From Lactarius indigo (Eukaryota; Basidiomycota; Agaricomycetes; Russulales; Russulaceae), in the NCBI GenBank assembly GCA_025766275.1, contig JAFKAC010000011.1, forward strand, positions 1,550,001 to 1,614,000: 64,000 nucleotides of DNA, written 5' to 3'. This document shows, piece after piece, positions 10,995 to 20,512 of the stretch (positions within the stretch are counted from its first letter, which is position 1; the number at the start of each line of letters is the position of its first letter). The notes beneath the pieces are model-generated. The model was given only the letters and a program-made list of their open reading frames with translations. It did no database searches and was not told the DNA's origin. The position numbers and the translations under genes are program-made.

Positions 10995-12770
10995 CAGGAA
11001 CCTCCCAAGAGACCCTAATGCCATGGATACATTGGCGGATCGAATTCGGGGACGATTAACAGGAGCTGAAGACATACTTGCTCCTCGTCCCCCATATTGA
11101 CCGTGAGGAGGATTCCTACAGAGAGGAGGAGGACGTAATAATCAAAGGCCAGTCACTTGTTACAATTGTGGAAAGGACGGACACATGGCCCGTGACTGCA
11201 GGCAACCACGAAGGGATTATCAATCCCAAGCATCAACCAGTCGGTATATCGATACCGACTACCATCAACAAGAACCCAAAGTCACTACCAGGGCAGTTCA
11301 AGAAGTACCCCTTCAACAGCATGCCAATGACTGGCTTAATAGAGTAGCTGGAGAATCGGACGACGTGAAAGACATTATCCTCCAACAGTTGTGGAAGAAG
11401 GAGGGTTTTCAGGATGCCTGAACCCATCGGCCTGGGTGAGGGCAGTTAATTGTAACAGTGTAATCATGACTCGCTATCGTTCTATGAGAGTTCCAGTATC
11501 GATTCGCACCAGTTACGCAATGGCCGACATACAAGCACTAGTCAACTCAGGAGCAACCCACTGCTTCATGAGACCCTCCTTCATGAAAAGAATGGGGCTC
11601 GGGACCAAGCAACTTGACGTCCCAAAGAAAATATGGAATATTGATAATACAGAGAATAAGTTGGGGCGTATCACTCATTATACCGATGTCAACGTCCAAA
11701 CTAAAGGAATTCACAAGGAAATCCGCTTCCTTATCACAGACATCGGCAATGAAGATATTGTGCTGGGATATCCCTGGCTTGCTATCTACGACCCACACAT
11801 CAAATGGTCGCAAGCTGCCATACACGAAGATATGCTCCCTATTATTATTCGCTTGACTAACCCCTACATCAAAACAATGCCAGTAGTTGCAACAGCCACC
11901 GTTCAAGATGATGACTATGAAATAGTACACTCTTGCGTTATTACGGATGAACAACGACAACAGTTTGAGGAAGGATGCCAAATCCGAGCCACCGCTACTG
12001 ACCTTGCCATTGCTGCTCAACAATATATTACTAAAGCTGAGTTACCTCCCAAATATCACGAATTCAAACGACTCTTTAGCAAAGAAGCATCAGATAGGTT
12101 TCCGCCCAGCAGGCCCTGGGATCATGCTATCGAGTTCAAGCCAGGAACAGCCGACGCGATCGATTGTAAGATATACCCCATGACTCAAGAAGAAGACAAG
12201 AAGCTATGCGAATGGATCGATGAACAACTCAAGAAGGGATATATAAGGCCCTCTAAATCTCCATACGCTTCATCTTTCTTCTTCATTAAAAAGAAGGATG
12301 GAAAACTGCGACCTGTCCAAGACTATTGAAAGATCAATGCCGTTACCATTTGCAACCAATACCCACTTCCTCTTATCTCCGATCTCATTACCGACCTCAG
12401 TAATGCCCATATCTACACTAAACTCGATGTTAGATGGGGGTATAACAATGTACGCATCAAAGAGGGAGACAAAGAAAAGGCAGTGTTCAAGATGCGCTAT
12501 GGATTGTTCGAACCGACGGTGATGTTTTTTGGCCTCACCAACTCCCCAGCAACGTTCCAGACTATGATGAATTTTATCTTTAGGGACATCATCGCAAAAC
12601 ACGAAAAATGAGGGACAGTCATTTGGGTCTACATGGATGACATCGGCATTGCTACAGGACTTCATCATTCATTGCCCGATCACATTGAAGCCGTCAAGGA
12701 TGTACTCTGTGTATCCACAGAACACGATTTGTATTACAAACTCAAGAAATGCCTCTTCCACTCCCCATGC

Positions 12771-12807
12771 ATGGATTACCTGGGGGTAATCCTTGAAAAG
12801 GGGGTGA
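12771..12807 (+). promoter_or_regulatory. A1 internal palindrome plus internal polypurine tract
   Basis: GGATTACC/GGTAATCC arms are followed by GAAAAGGGGGTGA (12795-12807), identical to the 3' polypurine tract of family A. It is preserved although the surrounding gene is decayed. See the A2 and B copies. Confidence 0.55.
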
Positions 12808-13143
12808 CGCACATGGATCCTGTCAAAATTTTGGGCATCAAGGATTGGCCTACGCCAACCAAGGTTAAGGATGTCCGCTCTTTTCTCGGCTTTTGCAATT
12901 TTTACCGACCTTTCATACGAGGTTTCGCGACTAAGGCGCAACCACTCAACAAACTCACATGCAAAAACACTGAATGGCATTGGGGTACCAAAGAAGAAAA
13001 AGCATTTCAAGACCTCAAAACCCTTGTCACCAGTGAACCCGTTCTAGCACACCTAGACCTCACTAAACAATTCGAATTAGAAGTTGACGCGTCAGGCTTT
13101 GCAACAGGTGCTGTCCTTCTTCAACGAAAAATGGATGGCAAAC

Positions 13144-13716
13144 TGTCACGTTTCGGACTTTCTGTGCTGTGGTACGACGTTGATTAGGACCCTTACTGTA
13201 CCGGTTGCAACTACGGCGGTAAGGTATATTAGTTGCGGACTTTACTACGGTGATACGGCGGTGCGATAGGTGATACGAGTACGATAGCTGACTGATGACC
13301 GACGCCACTAGTACAGGTACTAGTAGTATTAGTGTTTGCGATGTTTCTGCGATACGTTGGACGCTACCTACTGTGACTCATAGCAGCGCTTGTAAGCCTG
13401 CTAGAATGTGTATTTAAGACTCTGTGCGAAGACCAAGATACGCCATCTTGGTCTTCTTGAATCGCCACTAGTTTGCTTTCCTCTTACAAGCTTTCTCTCT
13501 CTCTCTCTCTCTCTTCTTCGCGTCTCCAAGTCTTCAGTCAGCGTCCGACTTCGTTCGTGACAAGCAAGATAAGCAAAGGGACTTGCCGGTGTACCTTCGC
13601 GTATTCATCAAGGCAAGCACACGGACCTTCGTGTCGTTGTGTCAAGTATACATTCGCGCTAAGTTGTTATCGCCTCTTTCGAGCTCAAGTCGAGCTAACG
13701 TCGTGGCGGCGTTACA
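13144..13716 (+). repeat. B1 5' LTR
   Basis: Starts TGTCACGTTTCGG and ends GGCGGCGTTACA. The TATA-like TATTTAAG is at 13411. Thirty-four nt later ATCTTGGTCTTC (13445-13456) marks the probable transcript start, in a hairpin with the preceding GAAGACCAAGAT. A TGACTCA motif lies at 13374-13380. A (TC)n tract around 13489-13514 is 12 nt longer than in B2. Confidence 0.95.
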
Positions 13717-13731
13717 TTAAGACCAAGATCC
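13717..13731 (+). promoter_or_regulatory. B1 primer-binding site (self-priming type)
   Basis: TTAAGACCAAGATCC abuts the LTR. AAGACCAAGAT (13719-13729) is perfectly complementary to the predicted first 11 nt of the transcript at 13445. Confidence 0.75.
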
Positions 13732-13734
13732 ATC

Positions 13735-15774
13735 GTGGCCGTAACAACAAGAGACCAGTGGACGAACTTCCGTCCTTATTCACTCCCAAGAAGAGGAGAA
13801 CGTAACGTCCCCACGCGCTTTCTACAAGCTGCTAGTTGGAGGGAAAGACAAGAAGAAACTGGATATTTCGTCGAGTTTAACGGGCCCAGCAGATTCCGTC
13901 CAGTTGAGTTCAATTTCGACCATCTGTGTTGGGTAGAAGTTGCCTGGAATCCCATAGACTCCCAGTGGGACGCTATACGACCAGCAGGACCCAGATATCA
14001 GTGCGATATCGACGCACAAGAGCTCAATAGCCGTGCCGACTGGGGCCCTATTGACGGGCAGATACGAGAACACTCCACTGGAGAGGTAGTGACAGAAGGA
14101 ACAGAACACAGCCAGGAAGAAGAAGAAGAAGAAAGCGAAGGACGGGAGCCGAACCAAACAGAGACCAGCGGAGGAGCAATACAGGACCTCCTTATCGAAC
14201 GAGCTGAGTCCGCACATATTACAGAGCCAGAACCGATTCATATTAGATCGCCAGCTATCATGGCAACCTTGACGCAAGCTATGGAAGAAGTTGCCATTGA
14301 AGAAGCACGTGCCATAAGGGCAGAGGCGAGAGATATCCTCATGCCTATCAACCCAGAGACTGGAGTGCGAATGACCGCAGACGACGCCGCAATCTTTCGA
14401 GCCATCGGGTCGGATAGGGGAGACCCCCCGTCCGGACGTCGACCGGCCATGGAATTACCTCCAGGAATAGGAGGACCCGACGGAGATCCGCCACCCCTGC
14501 CTGGGGGAGGAGTCCCGTTTGACCTACGAAGAACCGAACCACCGAGGCGACCACCCGCCGGACCGCCGGGAGGCGAAGGCGGCGGAGGAGGAGGAGGTGG
14601 CAGAGACGCTGGAGGCCATCATAGCGAGAAATTAACCGGCGAGCCACCTTCCATTTTCGATGGAGACAGACTCAAAGTAGACCAGTTTCTGACACAGTGG
14701 CACGTCTACTGGGGCATGAACTTGGACGCCCCCATCATGCGAAACGACTACCGAAGATGCCTTTTATTCCTATCCTACATCAAAGGCGGAGCAGTCAGCG
14801 AATGGGTTTTATCCTTCCTGAACTGGCTCAACAGGCAAATACAACGGGGAATCAGCCCCTATACCCGCGAACTATGGGACGCCGTAGCAGACGGTTTCAG
14901 CCAGCGGTTCGAAAACACATTGGAGAGAGAACAAGCCCAAGCAATACTACGAAAAGGGTTCAAGATGACGGGAGAGGACATTGACAAGTACGTCAATGAT
15001 TTTGAACAACTCGCACGGAAGGCTCATTACCGCCTCAACGAACCACAAACAATCGACCTCTTCACATCGGGACTGCCGAGGGAACTATTCAAAAACGCAT
15101 TCCAGTTCGACGACCCAGTCACGTTCGACGACTGGAAGAGAGCCGTACTCAAACGGCAGAAGAACTATATCCATCTCAAGGCAAGGCTCAATGAGTACAA
15201 AAACACCACGCAGCCCAAAAAACAGACCGGCAACGCAGGATGGACGCTCCCGCAGAATCTACCCCATACTAACCCCTGGGCCATGGACACCTCGGCCGAC
15301 CGCGCCAGAGTACGACTGGCGGGGTCTGAAGACATCGACTTCAACAAGCTACCCCACCGCGACTGGCAAACACCGCCATTCCCACCGAGGGGAGGACCGG
15401 GGGCAAGGGGGCGAGGAAGGGGAGGATCGAGACGCGATCTAAGGAACGTCCTTTGCTATAACTGTCACGCTCCGGGACACCTCTCACGAAATTGCCCCCA
15501 CCCGCGCGGGCAAGGACACTGGCAGAACACGCCGTCGAGCAGCCGAATGACAGAAACCACGTGGCATCAAGGGCCCGTGTCGCAATACGAACCCTCGCTG
15601 CCCGGATACATAACCCCGGCGCCAAGTGCAACGCTGGCGCCGCAAATCAACGCGGCAAAGACAGCGGGAGAACAAGCCAAGGAATGGCTCACACAGGTGG
15701 CCAATAGCACGGATGAGGTAAAGGACCTTATCCTCCAAGACTTGTGGGGAAAAGAGGGTTTTCGGGACGCCTAA
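13735..15774 (+). CDS. B1 Gag (probable GTG start)
   Basis: Structural capsid/nucleocapsid protein that packages element RNA into cytoplasmic particles; 679 codons from GTG 13735. Order: an N-terminal domain (1-110) with RDQWTNFRPYSL and NVPTRFLQAASWRER, conserved in A and D; an acidic Glu-rich linker (about 120-145); a Pro/Gly-rich linker (about 230-300); a retrotransposon-gag capsid-like region (about 315-460) with YIKGGAVSEWVLSFLNWLN; an Arg/Gly-rich patch; and a CCHC knuckle CYNCHAPGHLSRNC (about 570). There is no ATG in any frame from the predicted transcript start to 14260. ATG 14260, in frame and in good context, would give a product shorter by 175 residues. GTG 13735 has A at -3 and G at +4. 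The frame ends at TAA 15772, and Pol is reached by a -1 shift before it. Confidence 0.88.
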   Translation: MAVTTRDQWTNFRPYSLPRRGERNVPTRFLQAASWRERQEETGYFVEFNGPSRFRPVEFNFDHLCWVEVAWNPIDSQWDAIRPAGPRYQCDIDAQELNSRADWGPIDGQIREHSTGEVVTEGTEHSQEEEEEESEGREPNQTETSGGAIQDLLIERAESAHITEPEPIHIRSPAIMATLTQAMEEVAIEEARAIRAEARDILMPINPETGVRMTADDAAIFRAIGSDRGDPPSGRRPAMELPPGIGGPDGDPPPLPGGGVPFDLRRTEPPRRPPAGPPGGEGGGGGGGGRDAGGHHSEKLTGEPPSIFDGDRLKVDQFLTQWHVYWGMNLDAPIMRNDYRRCLLFLSYIKGGAVSEWVLSFLNWLNRQIQRGISPYTRELWDAVADGFSQRFENTLEREQAQAILRKGFKMTGEDIDKYVNDFEQLARKAHYRLNEPQTIDLFTSGLPRELFKNAFQFDDPVTFDDWKRAVLKRQKNYIHLKARLNEYKNTTQPKKQTGNAGWTLPQNLPHTNPWAMDTSADRARVRLAGSEDIDFNKLPHRDWQTPPFPPRGGPGARGRGRGGSRRDLRNVLCYNCHAPGHLSRNCPHPRGQGHWQNTPSSSRMTETTWHQGPVSQYEPSLPGYITPAPSATLAPQINAAKTAGEQAKEWLTQVANSTDEVKDLILQDLWGKEGFRDA

Positions 15775-18700
15775 ACCCGTCAGTCTGGGTGAGGGCTTTA
15801 CAATGTAATTCAGTAATCGTGACAACGCGCTATCGATCTCTACGAATTCCAGTGACTGTCCGAACGAATTACCGAACGACTGAAACAAACGCACTGGTCG
15901 ACTCTGGAGCGACCGATAATTTTATCAAACCAAGTATGGCAATCAAGGCAGGAATCCCGGTACAGGCGCTGGAAACGCCTCGCAAGATATGGAACATCGA
16001 TAATACGGAAAACAAAGCTGGGTTAATCACTCACTACGTTAACCTAGAAGTGAAAACAAGTGGACAGATAAAAAGGATGACCTTTTTGGTCACCGACCTC
16101 GGAAGCGAAGACATGGTACTCGGTTATCCATGGCTGAGCACCTTCGAGCCCACCATCAGCTGGGCTACGGCAACCACACACCCTGACGTACACCCCGTAG
16201 TGCTAGCCACTAGGGAAGAATTACTCACCGCATCCGCGGTTCGAGCCCTAATCATCACAGAAAAAGAGGACATTTTACAGGAACTACACGAGGAAACCTT
16301 CGCGCGAGCCACGACCTCGACAGAACTGGCTATATCAGCCAAACAACAGCAGACGGCAGCCGTGCTGCCACCCGAATACGCGGAGTTCGGTAAACTCTTC
16401 GACGAGCAGGCCTCACATCGCTTTCCCCCAGCCAGGCCGTGGGATCACGCGATTGATTTCAAACCATCAGCACCGGCAGCCATCGACTGCAAGATATACC
16501 CCATGACACAAAAAGAAGAGGGCGAACTCAGGGAGTTTTTAGACGAGAAGTTGAAGCAGGGCTACTTACGCCCCTCTATATCCCCGTACGCGTCTTCCTT
16601 CTTTTTTATTAAAAAGAAGGACGGTAAACTACGCCCTGTCCAGGACTACCGGGTCATCAATTCACACACCATCCGCAACCAGTACCCGCTGCCACTGATC
16701 CAAGACCTTATTCTGGATCTCAGCAACGCTCACATATACACTAAACTAGATATTCGATGGGGCTACAACAACATACGCATCCGCGACGGCGACCAAGAAA
16801 AAGCGGCATTCAAGACCAAGTTCGGCCTCTTTGAGCCGACGGTCATGTTCTTCGGCCTTACTAACTCCCCGGCTACCTTCCAGGCGATGATGAACCATAT
16901 CTATCGCGACACGATCGCGAAACACGATCGCCTTGGCACTACGATACGTGTCTACATGGATGATATCGGTATCGCAACTCACTTCGACCATGATCTAGCC
17001 GCCCATGTATCAGCCGTCCGCGACGTCCTACGCGTTGCCGAAGAACACGACCTCTACTTCAAACTCGAAAAATGCCTTTTCCATCAACCGCGAATGGATT
17101 ACCTGGGGGTAATCCTTGAAAAGGGGGTAACTCGCATGGACCCCGTAAAAGTTCAAGGCATCAAAGATTGGCCAACGCCCACGAAGGTCAAGGACGTTCG
17201 ATCCTTCCTTGGTTTTTGTAACTTTTACCGACTTTTCATTCGCGGTTTCGCAAACCACGCAAAGCCGCTGACCAAGCTAACACGAAAGGACGAAGAATGG
17301 AGATGGACGGAAGCGGAAGAGGAAGCATTCAACACCTTAAAACGCCTCGTAACGGAGGAACCAGTACTTGCACACCCAGTCCTCCAAGATCCGTTCGAAT
17401 TAGAGGTCGATGCCTCGGGATACGCGGTGGGAGCCGTGCTTCTACAGAAAAAGGCTGATGGAAAGCGACACCCAATAGGATATTACTCCGCAACACTTTC
17501 CGAAGCTGAACGCAACTACGACATCTATGACCTAGAATTGTTGGCCATAGTTAAAGCGTTGCGAAACTGGAGACCGTTACTCGCAGGAGCCCCACACAAG
17601 ATCAAAATTTACTCGGATCACCTCAACCTGCAATATTGGAAATCACCGCAGAAAATCAGCAGACGCGTTGCCAGGGAAGTGTTAGAACTTTCCGAATACG
17701 ACTTCGAAATTCACCACATTAAAGGAAAGAACAATGGACGAGCCGACGCGTTGTCGCGCCGACCCGACTACGACCAAGGAGCAGAAGACAACAGCGAGGT
17801 GGTGGTACTGCCGCCTGAAGTCTTTGTTCGAACCCTTAATACGGCAAGGACACTTACCCTCAACCCGAACTTGTCGCAACCGCGCCATCAACAAGACGAA
17901 GAAGTGATCAAGGTATGGGCCGACCCCCATCAGTTGAAGAAAATACAGGGGGAGTGGTATAAGGACGGCAGGTTCGTAATAACCGGACCAACGTCCACGC
18001 ATCGCGTATTGATCCATGACCACCATGACTTGCCAATACACGGCCACCCGGGAATCGCAAAAACACAACGAATCCTGGAGAGGCACTATTGGTGGCCACG
18101 ACTGCGTAAGGATGTATACGAGTATGTCCAAGGATGCGCGGAATGCCAGCGAAATAAGGTAAATACGCGCCCTATACGAGCGGCGCTACACCCCATCACA
18201 CCGGTACTCGATGCGCTCCCCTTTCAAACGGTGGCGATCGACTTCATCACCAAGCTGCCGACGTCCGAGGGGCAAGACAGCATCCTCACCGTCACCGACC
18301 ACGATTGCAGTAAAGCCTCGGTGTTCATACCATGCCGAGAAGAAGTAACCGCTGAAGAAACCGCCGCGCTGTACGTCCGTCATGTTTTTAAACGATTCGG
18401 GCTGCCGCGCAAAATCATCAGTGACCGAGACCCCCGCTTCACATCCAAATTTACAAGGGAAGCGTGCAGAATCCTAGGGGTGCAACAAAACATATCCACG
18501 GCATACCACCCACGTACCGATGGACAGTCGGAAAGGACCAATCAATGGCTGGAGCAATACTTACGCTTCTGGGTGAACGAACGACAAGACAACTGGACCA
18601 CGTATTTGCCGATAGCTGAATTCGCACACAACAACTGGCCCCATGAACACACGAAGCAGTCGCCGTTCCAACTCCTAATGGGATATGACCCGCGAGCTGA

Positions 18701-20483
18701 TTGGACCGATAAGCCATCCCCTATCCCACAAGTAACCACGCGACTGACACAGTTGAAGGAAGCTAGAAGTGACGCCCAACGCCTTATGAAAAGGGCGCAA
18801 GAAGCATGGGTACGCAACAAAGATACGCCCAAGTTCCGTATCAACGACCTCGTGTGGTTAGAAGGAAAGCACCTTCGAACCAATCAGCCCACGGCGAAAT
18901 TAGCGGCGCGACGCCACGGACCCTTTAGGGTGATCCAGGTGATGTCACCCTATAATTATCGATTGGAACTTCCCACACAGTGGAGCATACATCCAGTGTT
19001 CCATATCGATCTTCTCACGCCCTACAAACAAACCCCCTTACACGGGGAAAACTTCACGCGCCCACCGCCAGAGTTGATTGATGGCGAAGAAGAATACGAG
19101 GTCGAGGCCATTCTGGACTCCCGGCACTTCGGCAGGGGCAAACGTTTACAGTACCTCGTCAAATGGAAGGGGTACCCAGACTCGGAGAATCAGTGGGTCG
19201 ATAAGGATGATGTCTTCGCGCCAGAAGCGCTTCGCCTATACCAGGAAACACAAGCGCGCGGACGACAAGTTAAAACAAGCAGTGCAAAGGTCGAAGGAAG
19301 TCAACCCTCTCTCCTCCGATCTCTCATCACTCATATGCCCACTTCTCCCCTTCGCCATGTCACCCAAGCAGCGCTCCTCGACTCCCTCGCACAGGACGCC
19401 CACGCCCTCTTGGCTGAGGACGACAACACCGAGGTACCCAACCCTCAAATCACACCATGGACGCCTCTTAGACCAACCGAGGGGCCCATCACCGCACAAG
19501 AGTGGGCCCATGTCATCACCAGATTCCCAGACCCCACTACTACCCCCGACGATGAGTCCGCCGTCGTCCACGTCTTCCGAAACGACCGCGGAGAACGCGA
19601 GCCGATCGCCGCTATCCCCCCAAGCGACGACCTCATCGGCGTTCGCGGAGTTTTCCCGAGCAACGACCAGCGTTCAAGCGCTGATGGAGTACGAGTTGGA
19701 GGGGTGGAGGAGAGTAGCAGCGGAGTGGCAGAAGGAGCAGCTCGACTCCGCAGCGGCCCGACTGAGGGAGATGCGCGAGCGACGGCAGCGATGGAGGCAG
19801 CTGAGGCTGGCCATGACGACGACGATTACTACCCGGCACGCCACGCCTTCCTTCGAACGAAAAGCGACCCTACTAATCCCCTCATCACGCCCTGGCTCGT
19901 CTACTCCGACGGGTCCCCCATGTATCGAGGACGTGTGCGCGTGCCTGGCGCCGCCGATCATCGTACGTTCACCGCCGCCGACGACCCCGCGCATGTCATT
20001 GCACCTGAAGGGTTCCGGGCAAATCGACGACCCCATCACATTCCATACCCCATCACCGGACCCGACGGAGTAGAGCGGGACGCGTCCCACGTCCAACTCA
20101 TCGGAGGGGCTGACCCCCTCATACTAGGAGTCATACCGGGGTCGCCGCACGTCTACGGTAAGCCCTTCTACGCCGAGCCGCACGTATCCGCCGCTCTCCG
20201 CCCCACGTACCCCCACGAAGACCTGGTCGTCTTCGAGGCGGACCGTATCACCGACCGAGCCCTCAATCGCATCAACGACGAGTCGCTCACGGCTGAGGTC
20301 ACGCGCTTCCGCGCGGCCAGCTATGAGTTGGACCGACTCCGCGCTCGAGTGGCCCAACTCCGCGCCATGATCGAATGTGCGCAGGACGACCGCCGCGACT
20401 CCGTCTACCGCCTGGAGCGCGCAACGGCACTCGAGCGCATCGCCGACGAGCAACGTGACTGGCCGGCGAGGGACTTTCGGTGA
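15744..20483 (+). CDS. B1 Pol polyprotein with chromodomain and long C-terminal extension
   Basis: Made as Gag-Pol by -1 frameshifting; the ORF numbering starts at GTG 15744 but that codon need not initiate. Domains by residue: aspartic protease with VDSGATDNFI (about 52); RT (about 230-420) with VYMDDIG (403); RNase H with LEVDASGYAVGAVL (552) and DLELLAIVKAL; integrase with the HHCC finger (758-800, ending CAECQ), catalytic Asp at AIDFITK (831), Asp at SDRDPRF (892) and Glu at GQSERTN (928); a GPY/F-like module (about 1058); and a chromodomain (1115-1167) with LQYLVKWKGYPDSENQWV, expected to steer integration to modified chromatin. A further 410 residues follow, with PEGFRANRRP, ASHVQLIGGADPLILG and GSPHVYGKPFYAEPH blocks shared with A and D and a charged helical tail. 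No function is known to me for that part. Confidence 0.92.
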   Translation: MGKRGFSGRLNPSVWVRALQCNSVIVTTRYRSLRIPVTVRTNYRTTETNALVDSGATDNFIKPSMAIKAGIPVQALETPRKIWNIDNTENKAGLITHYVNLEVKTSGQIKRMTFLVTDLGSEDMVLGYPWLSTFEPTISWATATTHPDVHPVVLATREELLTASAVRALIITEKEDILQELHEETFARATTSTELAISAKQQQTAAVLPPEYAEFGKLFDEQASHRFPPARPWDHAIDFKPSAPAAIDCKIYPMTQKEEGELREFLDEKLKQGYLRPSISPYASSFFFIKKKDGKLRPVQDYRVINSHTIRNQYPLPLIQDLILDLSNAHIYTKLDIRWGYNNIRIRDGDQEKAAFKTKFGLFEPTVMFFGLTNSPATFQAMMNHIYRDTIAKHDRLGTTIRVYMDDIGIATHFDHDLAAHVSAVRDVLRVAEEHDLYFKLEKCLFHQPRMDYLGVILEKGVTRMDPVKVQGIKDWPTPTKVKDVRSFLGFCNFYRLFIRGFANHAKPLTKLTRKDEEWRWTEAEEEAFNTLKRLVTEEPVLAHPVLQDPFELEVDASGYAVGAVLLQKKADGKRHPIGYYSATLSEAERNYDIYDLELLAIVKALRNWRPLLAGAPHKIKIYSDHLNLQYWKSPQKISRRVAREVLELSEYDFEIHHIKGKNNGRADALSRRPDYDQGAEDNSEVVVLPPEVFVRTLNTARTLTLNPNLSQPRHQQDEEVIKVWADPHQLKKIQGEWYKDGRFVITGPTSTHRVLIHDHHDLPIHGHPGIAKTQRILERHYWWPRLRKDVYEYVQGCAECQRNKVNTRPIRAALHPITPVLDALPFQTVAIDFITKLPTSEGQDSILTVTDHDCSKASVFIPCREEVTAEETAALYVRHVFKRFGLPRKIISDRDPRFTSKFTREACRILGVQQNISTAYHPRTDGQSERTNQWLEQYLRFWVNERQDNWTTYLPIAEFAHNNWPHEHTKQSPFQLLMGYDPRADWTDKPSPIPQVTTRLTQLKEARSDAQRLMKRAQEAWVRNKDTPKFRINDLVWLEGKHLRTNQPTAKLAARRHGPFRVIQVMSPYNYRLELPTQWSIHPVFHIDLLTPYKQTPLHGENFTRPPPELIDGEEEYEVEAILDSRHFGRGKRLQYLVKWKGYPDSENQWVDKDDVFAPEALRLYQETQARGRQVKTSSAKVEGSQPSLLRSLITHMPTSPLRHVTQAALLDSLAQDAHALLAEDDNTEVPNPQITPWTPLRPTEGPITAQEWAHVITRFPDPTTTPDDESAVVHVFRNDRGEREPIAAIPPSDDLIGVRGVFPSNDQRSSADGVRVGGVEESSSGVAEGAARLRSGPTEGDARATAAMEAAEAGHDDDDYYPARHAFLRTKSDPTNPLITPWLVYSDGSPMYRGRVRVPGAADHRTFTAADDPAHVIAPEGFRANRRPHHIPYPITGPDGVERDASHVQLIGGADPLILGVIPGSPHVYGKPFYAEPHVSAALRPTYPHEDLVVFEADRITDRALNRINDESLTAEVTRFRAASYELDRLRARVAQLRAMIECAQDDRRDSVYRLERATALERIADEQRDWPARDFR
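15747..15762 (+). promoter_or_regulatory. B1 -1 frameshift site(s), GGGAAAA and GGGTTTT
   Basis: In the Gag frame both GGGAAAA (15747-15753) and GGGTTTT (15756-15762) are placed as X XXY YYZ heptamers, and a -1 slip at either enters the open pol frame. GGGTTTT is the copy conserved in A1, A2, B2 and D. A GGGTTT/AAACCC inverted repeat surrounds the second site. The gag stop follows 10 nt downstream. Confidence 0.7.
17094..17130 (+). promoter_or_regulatory. B1 internal palindrome plus internal polypurine tract
   Basis: Arms GGATTACC and GGTAATCC with TGGG between, followed by GAAAAGGGGGTAA (17118-17130), which differs by one base from the 3' tract GAAAAGGGGGTGA (20500-20512). The block is the same at synonymous sites in A1, A2, B2 and D. 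Candidate central second-strand priming site or other RNA element. Confidence 0.5.
19357..20073 (+). CDS. B1 ORFX: overlapping ORF in the +1 frame of pol (238 aa)
   Basis: It lies entirely inside the pol C-terminal extension. The ATG at 19357 is at the same alignment position as the ATG of the A2, A1 and D copies. The N-terminal half is Ser/Thr/Pro-rich. Residues about 120-170 form a strongly charged helical stretch with EYELEGWRRVAAEWQKEQL and further Arg-rich turns. The end has LKGSGQIDDPITF. The A2 counterpart keeps YE.EW, WQ.EQL..AA and GS..DDPITF although pol has diverged. I do not recognise the family. It may be a real overprinted gene or an alternate-frame product; translation is unproven. 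Confidence 0.45.
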   Translation: MSPKQRSSTPSHRTPTPSWLRTTTPRYPTLKSHHGRLLDQPRGPSPHKSGPMSSPDSQTPLLPPTMSPPSSTSSETTAENASRSPLSPQATTSSAFAEFSRATTSVQALMEYELEGWRRVAAEWQKEQLDSAAARLREMRERRQRWRQLRLAMTTTITTRHATPSFERKATLLIPSSRPGSSTPTGPPCIEDVCACLAPPIIVRSPPPTTPRMSLHLKGSGQIDDPITFHTPSPDPTE

Positions 20484-20499
20484 GTCGGGGTCTCACGCT

Positions 20500-20512
20500 G
20501 AAAAGGGGGTGA
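20500..20512 (+). promoter_or_regulatory. B1 3' polypurine tract
   Basis: GAAAAGGGGGTGA directly abuts the 3' LTR, the expected site of plus-strand DNA priming. Confidence 0.8.

Larger units (their letters stand above)
7994..11421 (+). pseudogene. A1 gag, broken
   Basis: Homologous throughout to the A2 Gag. The N-terminal block (about 8003-8330) has RDQWTSFRPYHIE and NVPTRFLGAAQWRERGED. A Pro/Gly-rich stretch (8700-8860), the capsid-like retrotransposon-gag region (8880-9365) and a CCHC knuckle region (about 11155-11200) follow. In-frame stops lie at 8993, 9365, 11098 and 11104. It is interrupted by the C3 and F solo LTRs (9486-10174, 10207-10994). GTG 7994 is the equivalent of the probable A2 start. 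Several ATG triplets in the leader region, absent from A2, come from CG-to-TG changes. The frame ends at TGA 11419, overlapping the start of pol. Confidence 0.85.

Noticed and set aside
13489..13514. (TC)n tract in the B LTR as a regulatory element
   Set aside because: It is a simple repeat that varies by 12 nt between two near-identical copies; no evidence of function.
13473..13805. 110-codon frame across the B LTR and leader
   Set aside because: It has no ATG and is only a shifted reading of the LTR plus gag start; it repeats in every B LTR without protein features.
19078..19356. Upstream part of the +1 frame open region in B1 (before the ORFX ATG)
   Set aside because: It overlaps the chromodomain codons and reads as their shadow. 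Only the part from the shared ATG onward is kept as ORFX.
19236..20453. Several antisense ORFs of 65-140 codons opposite the Pol extension
   Set aside because: They follow the strong C/G third-position bias of the sense gene, lack Met-anchored conservation with A2, and look like mirrors of pol.
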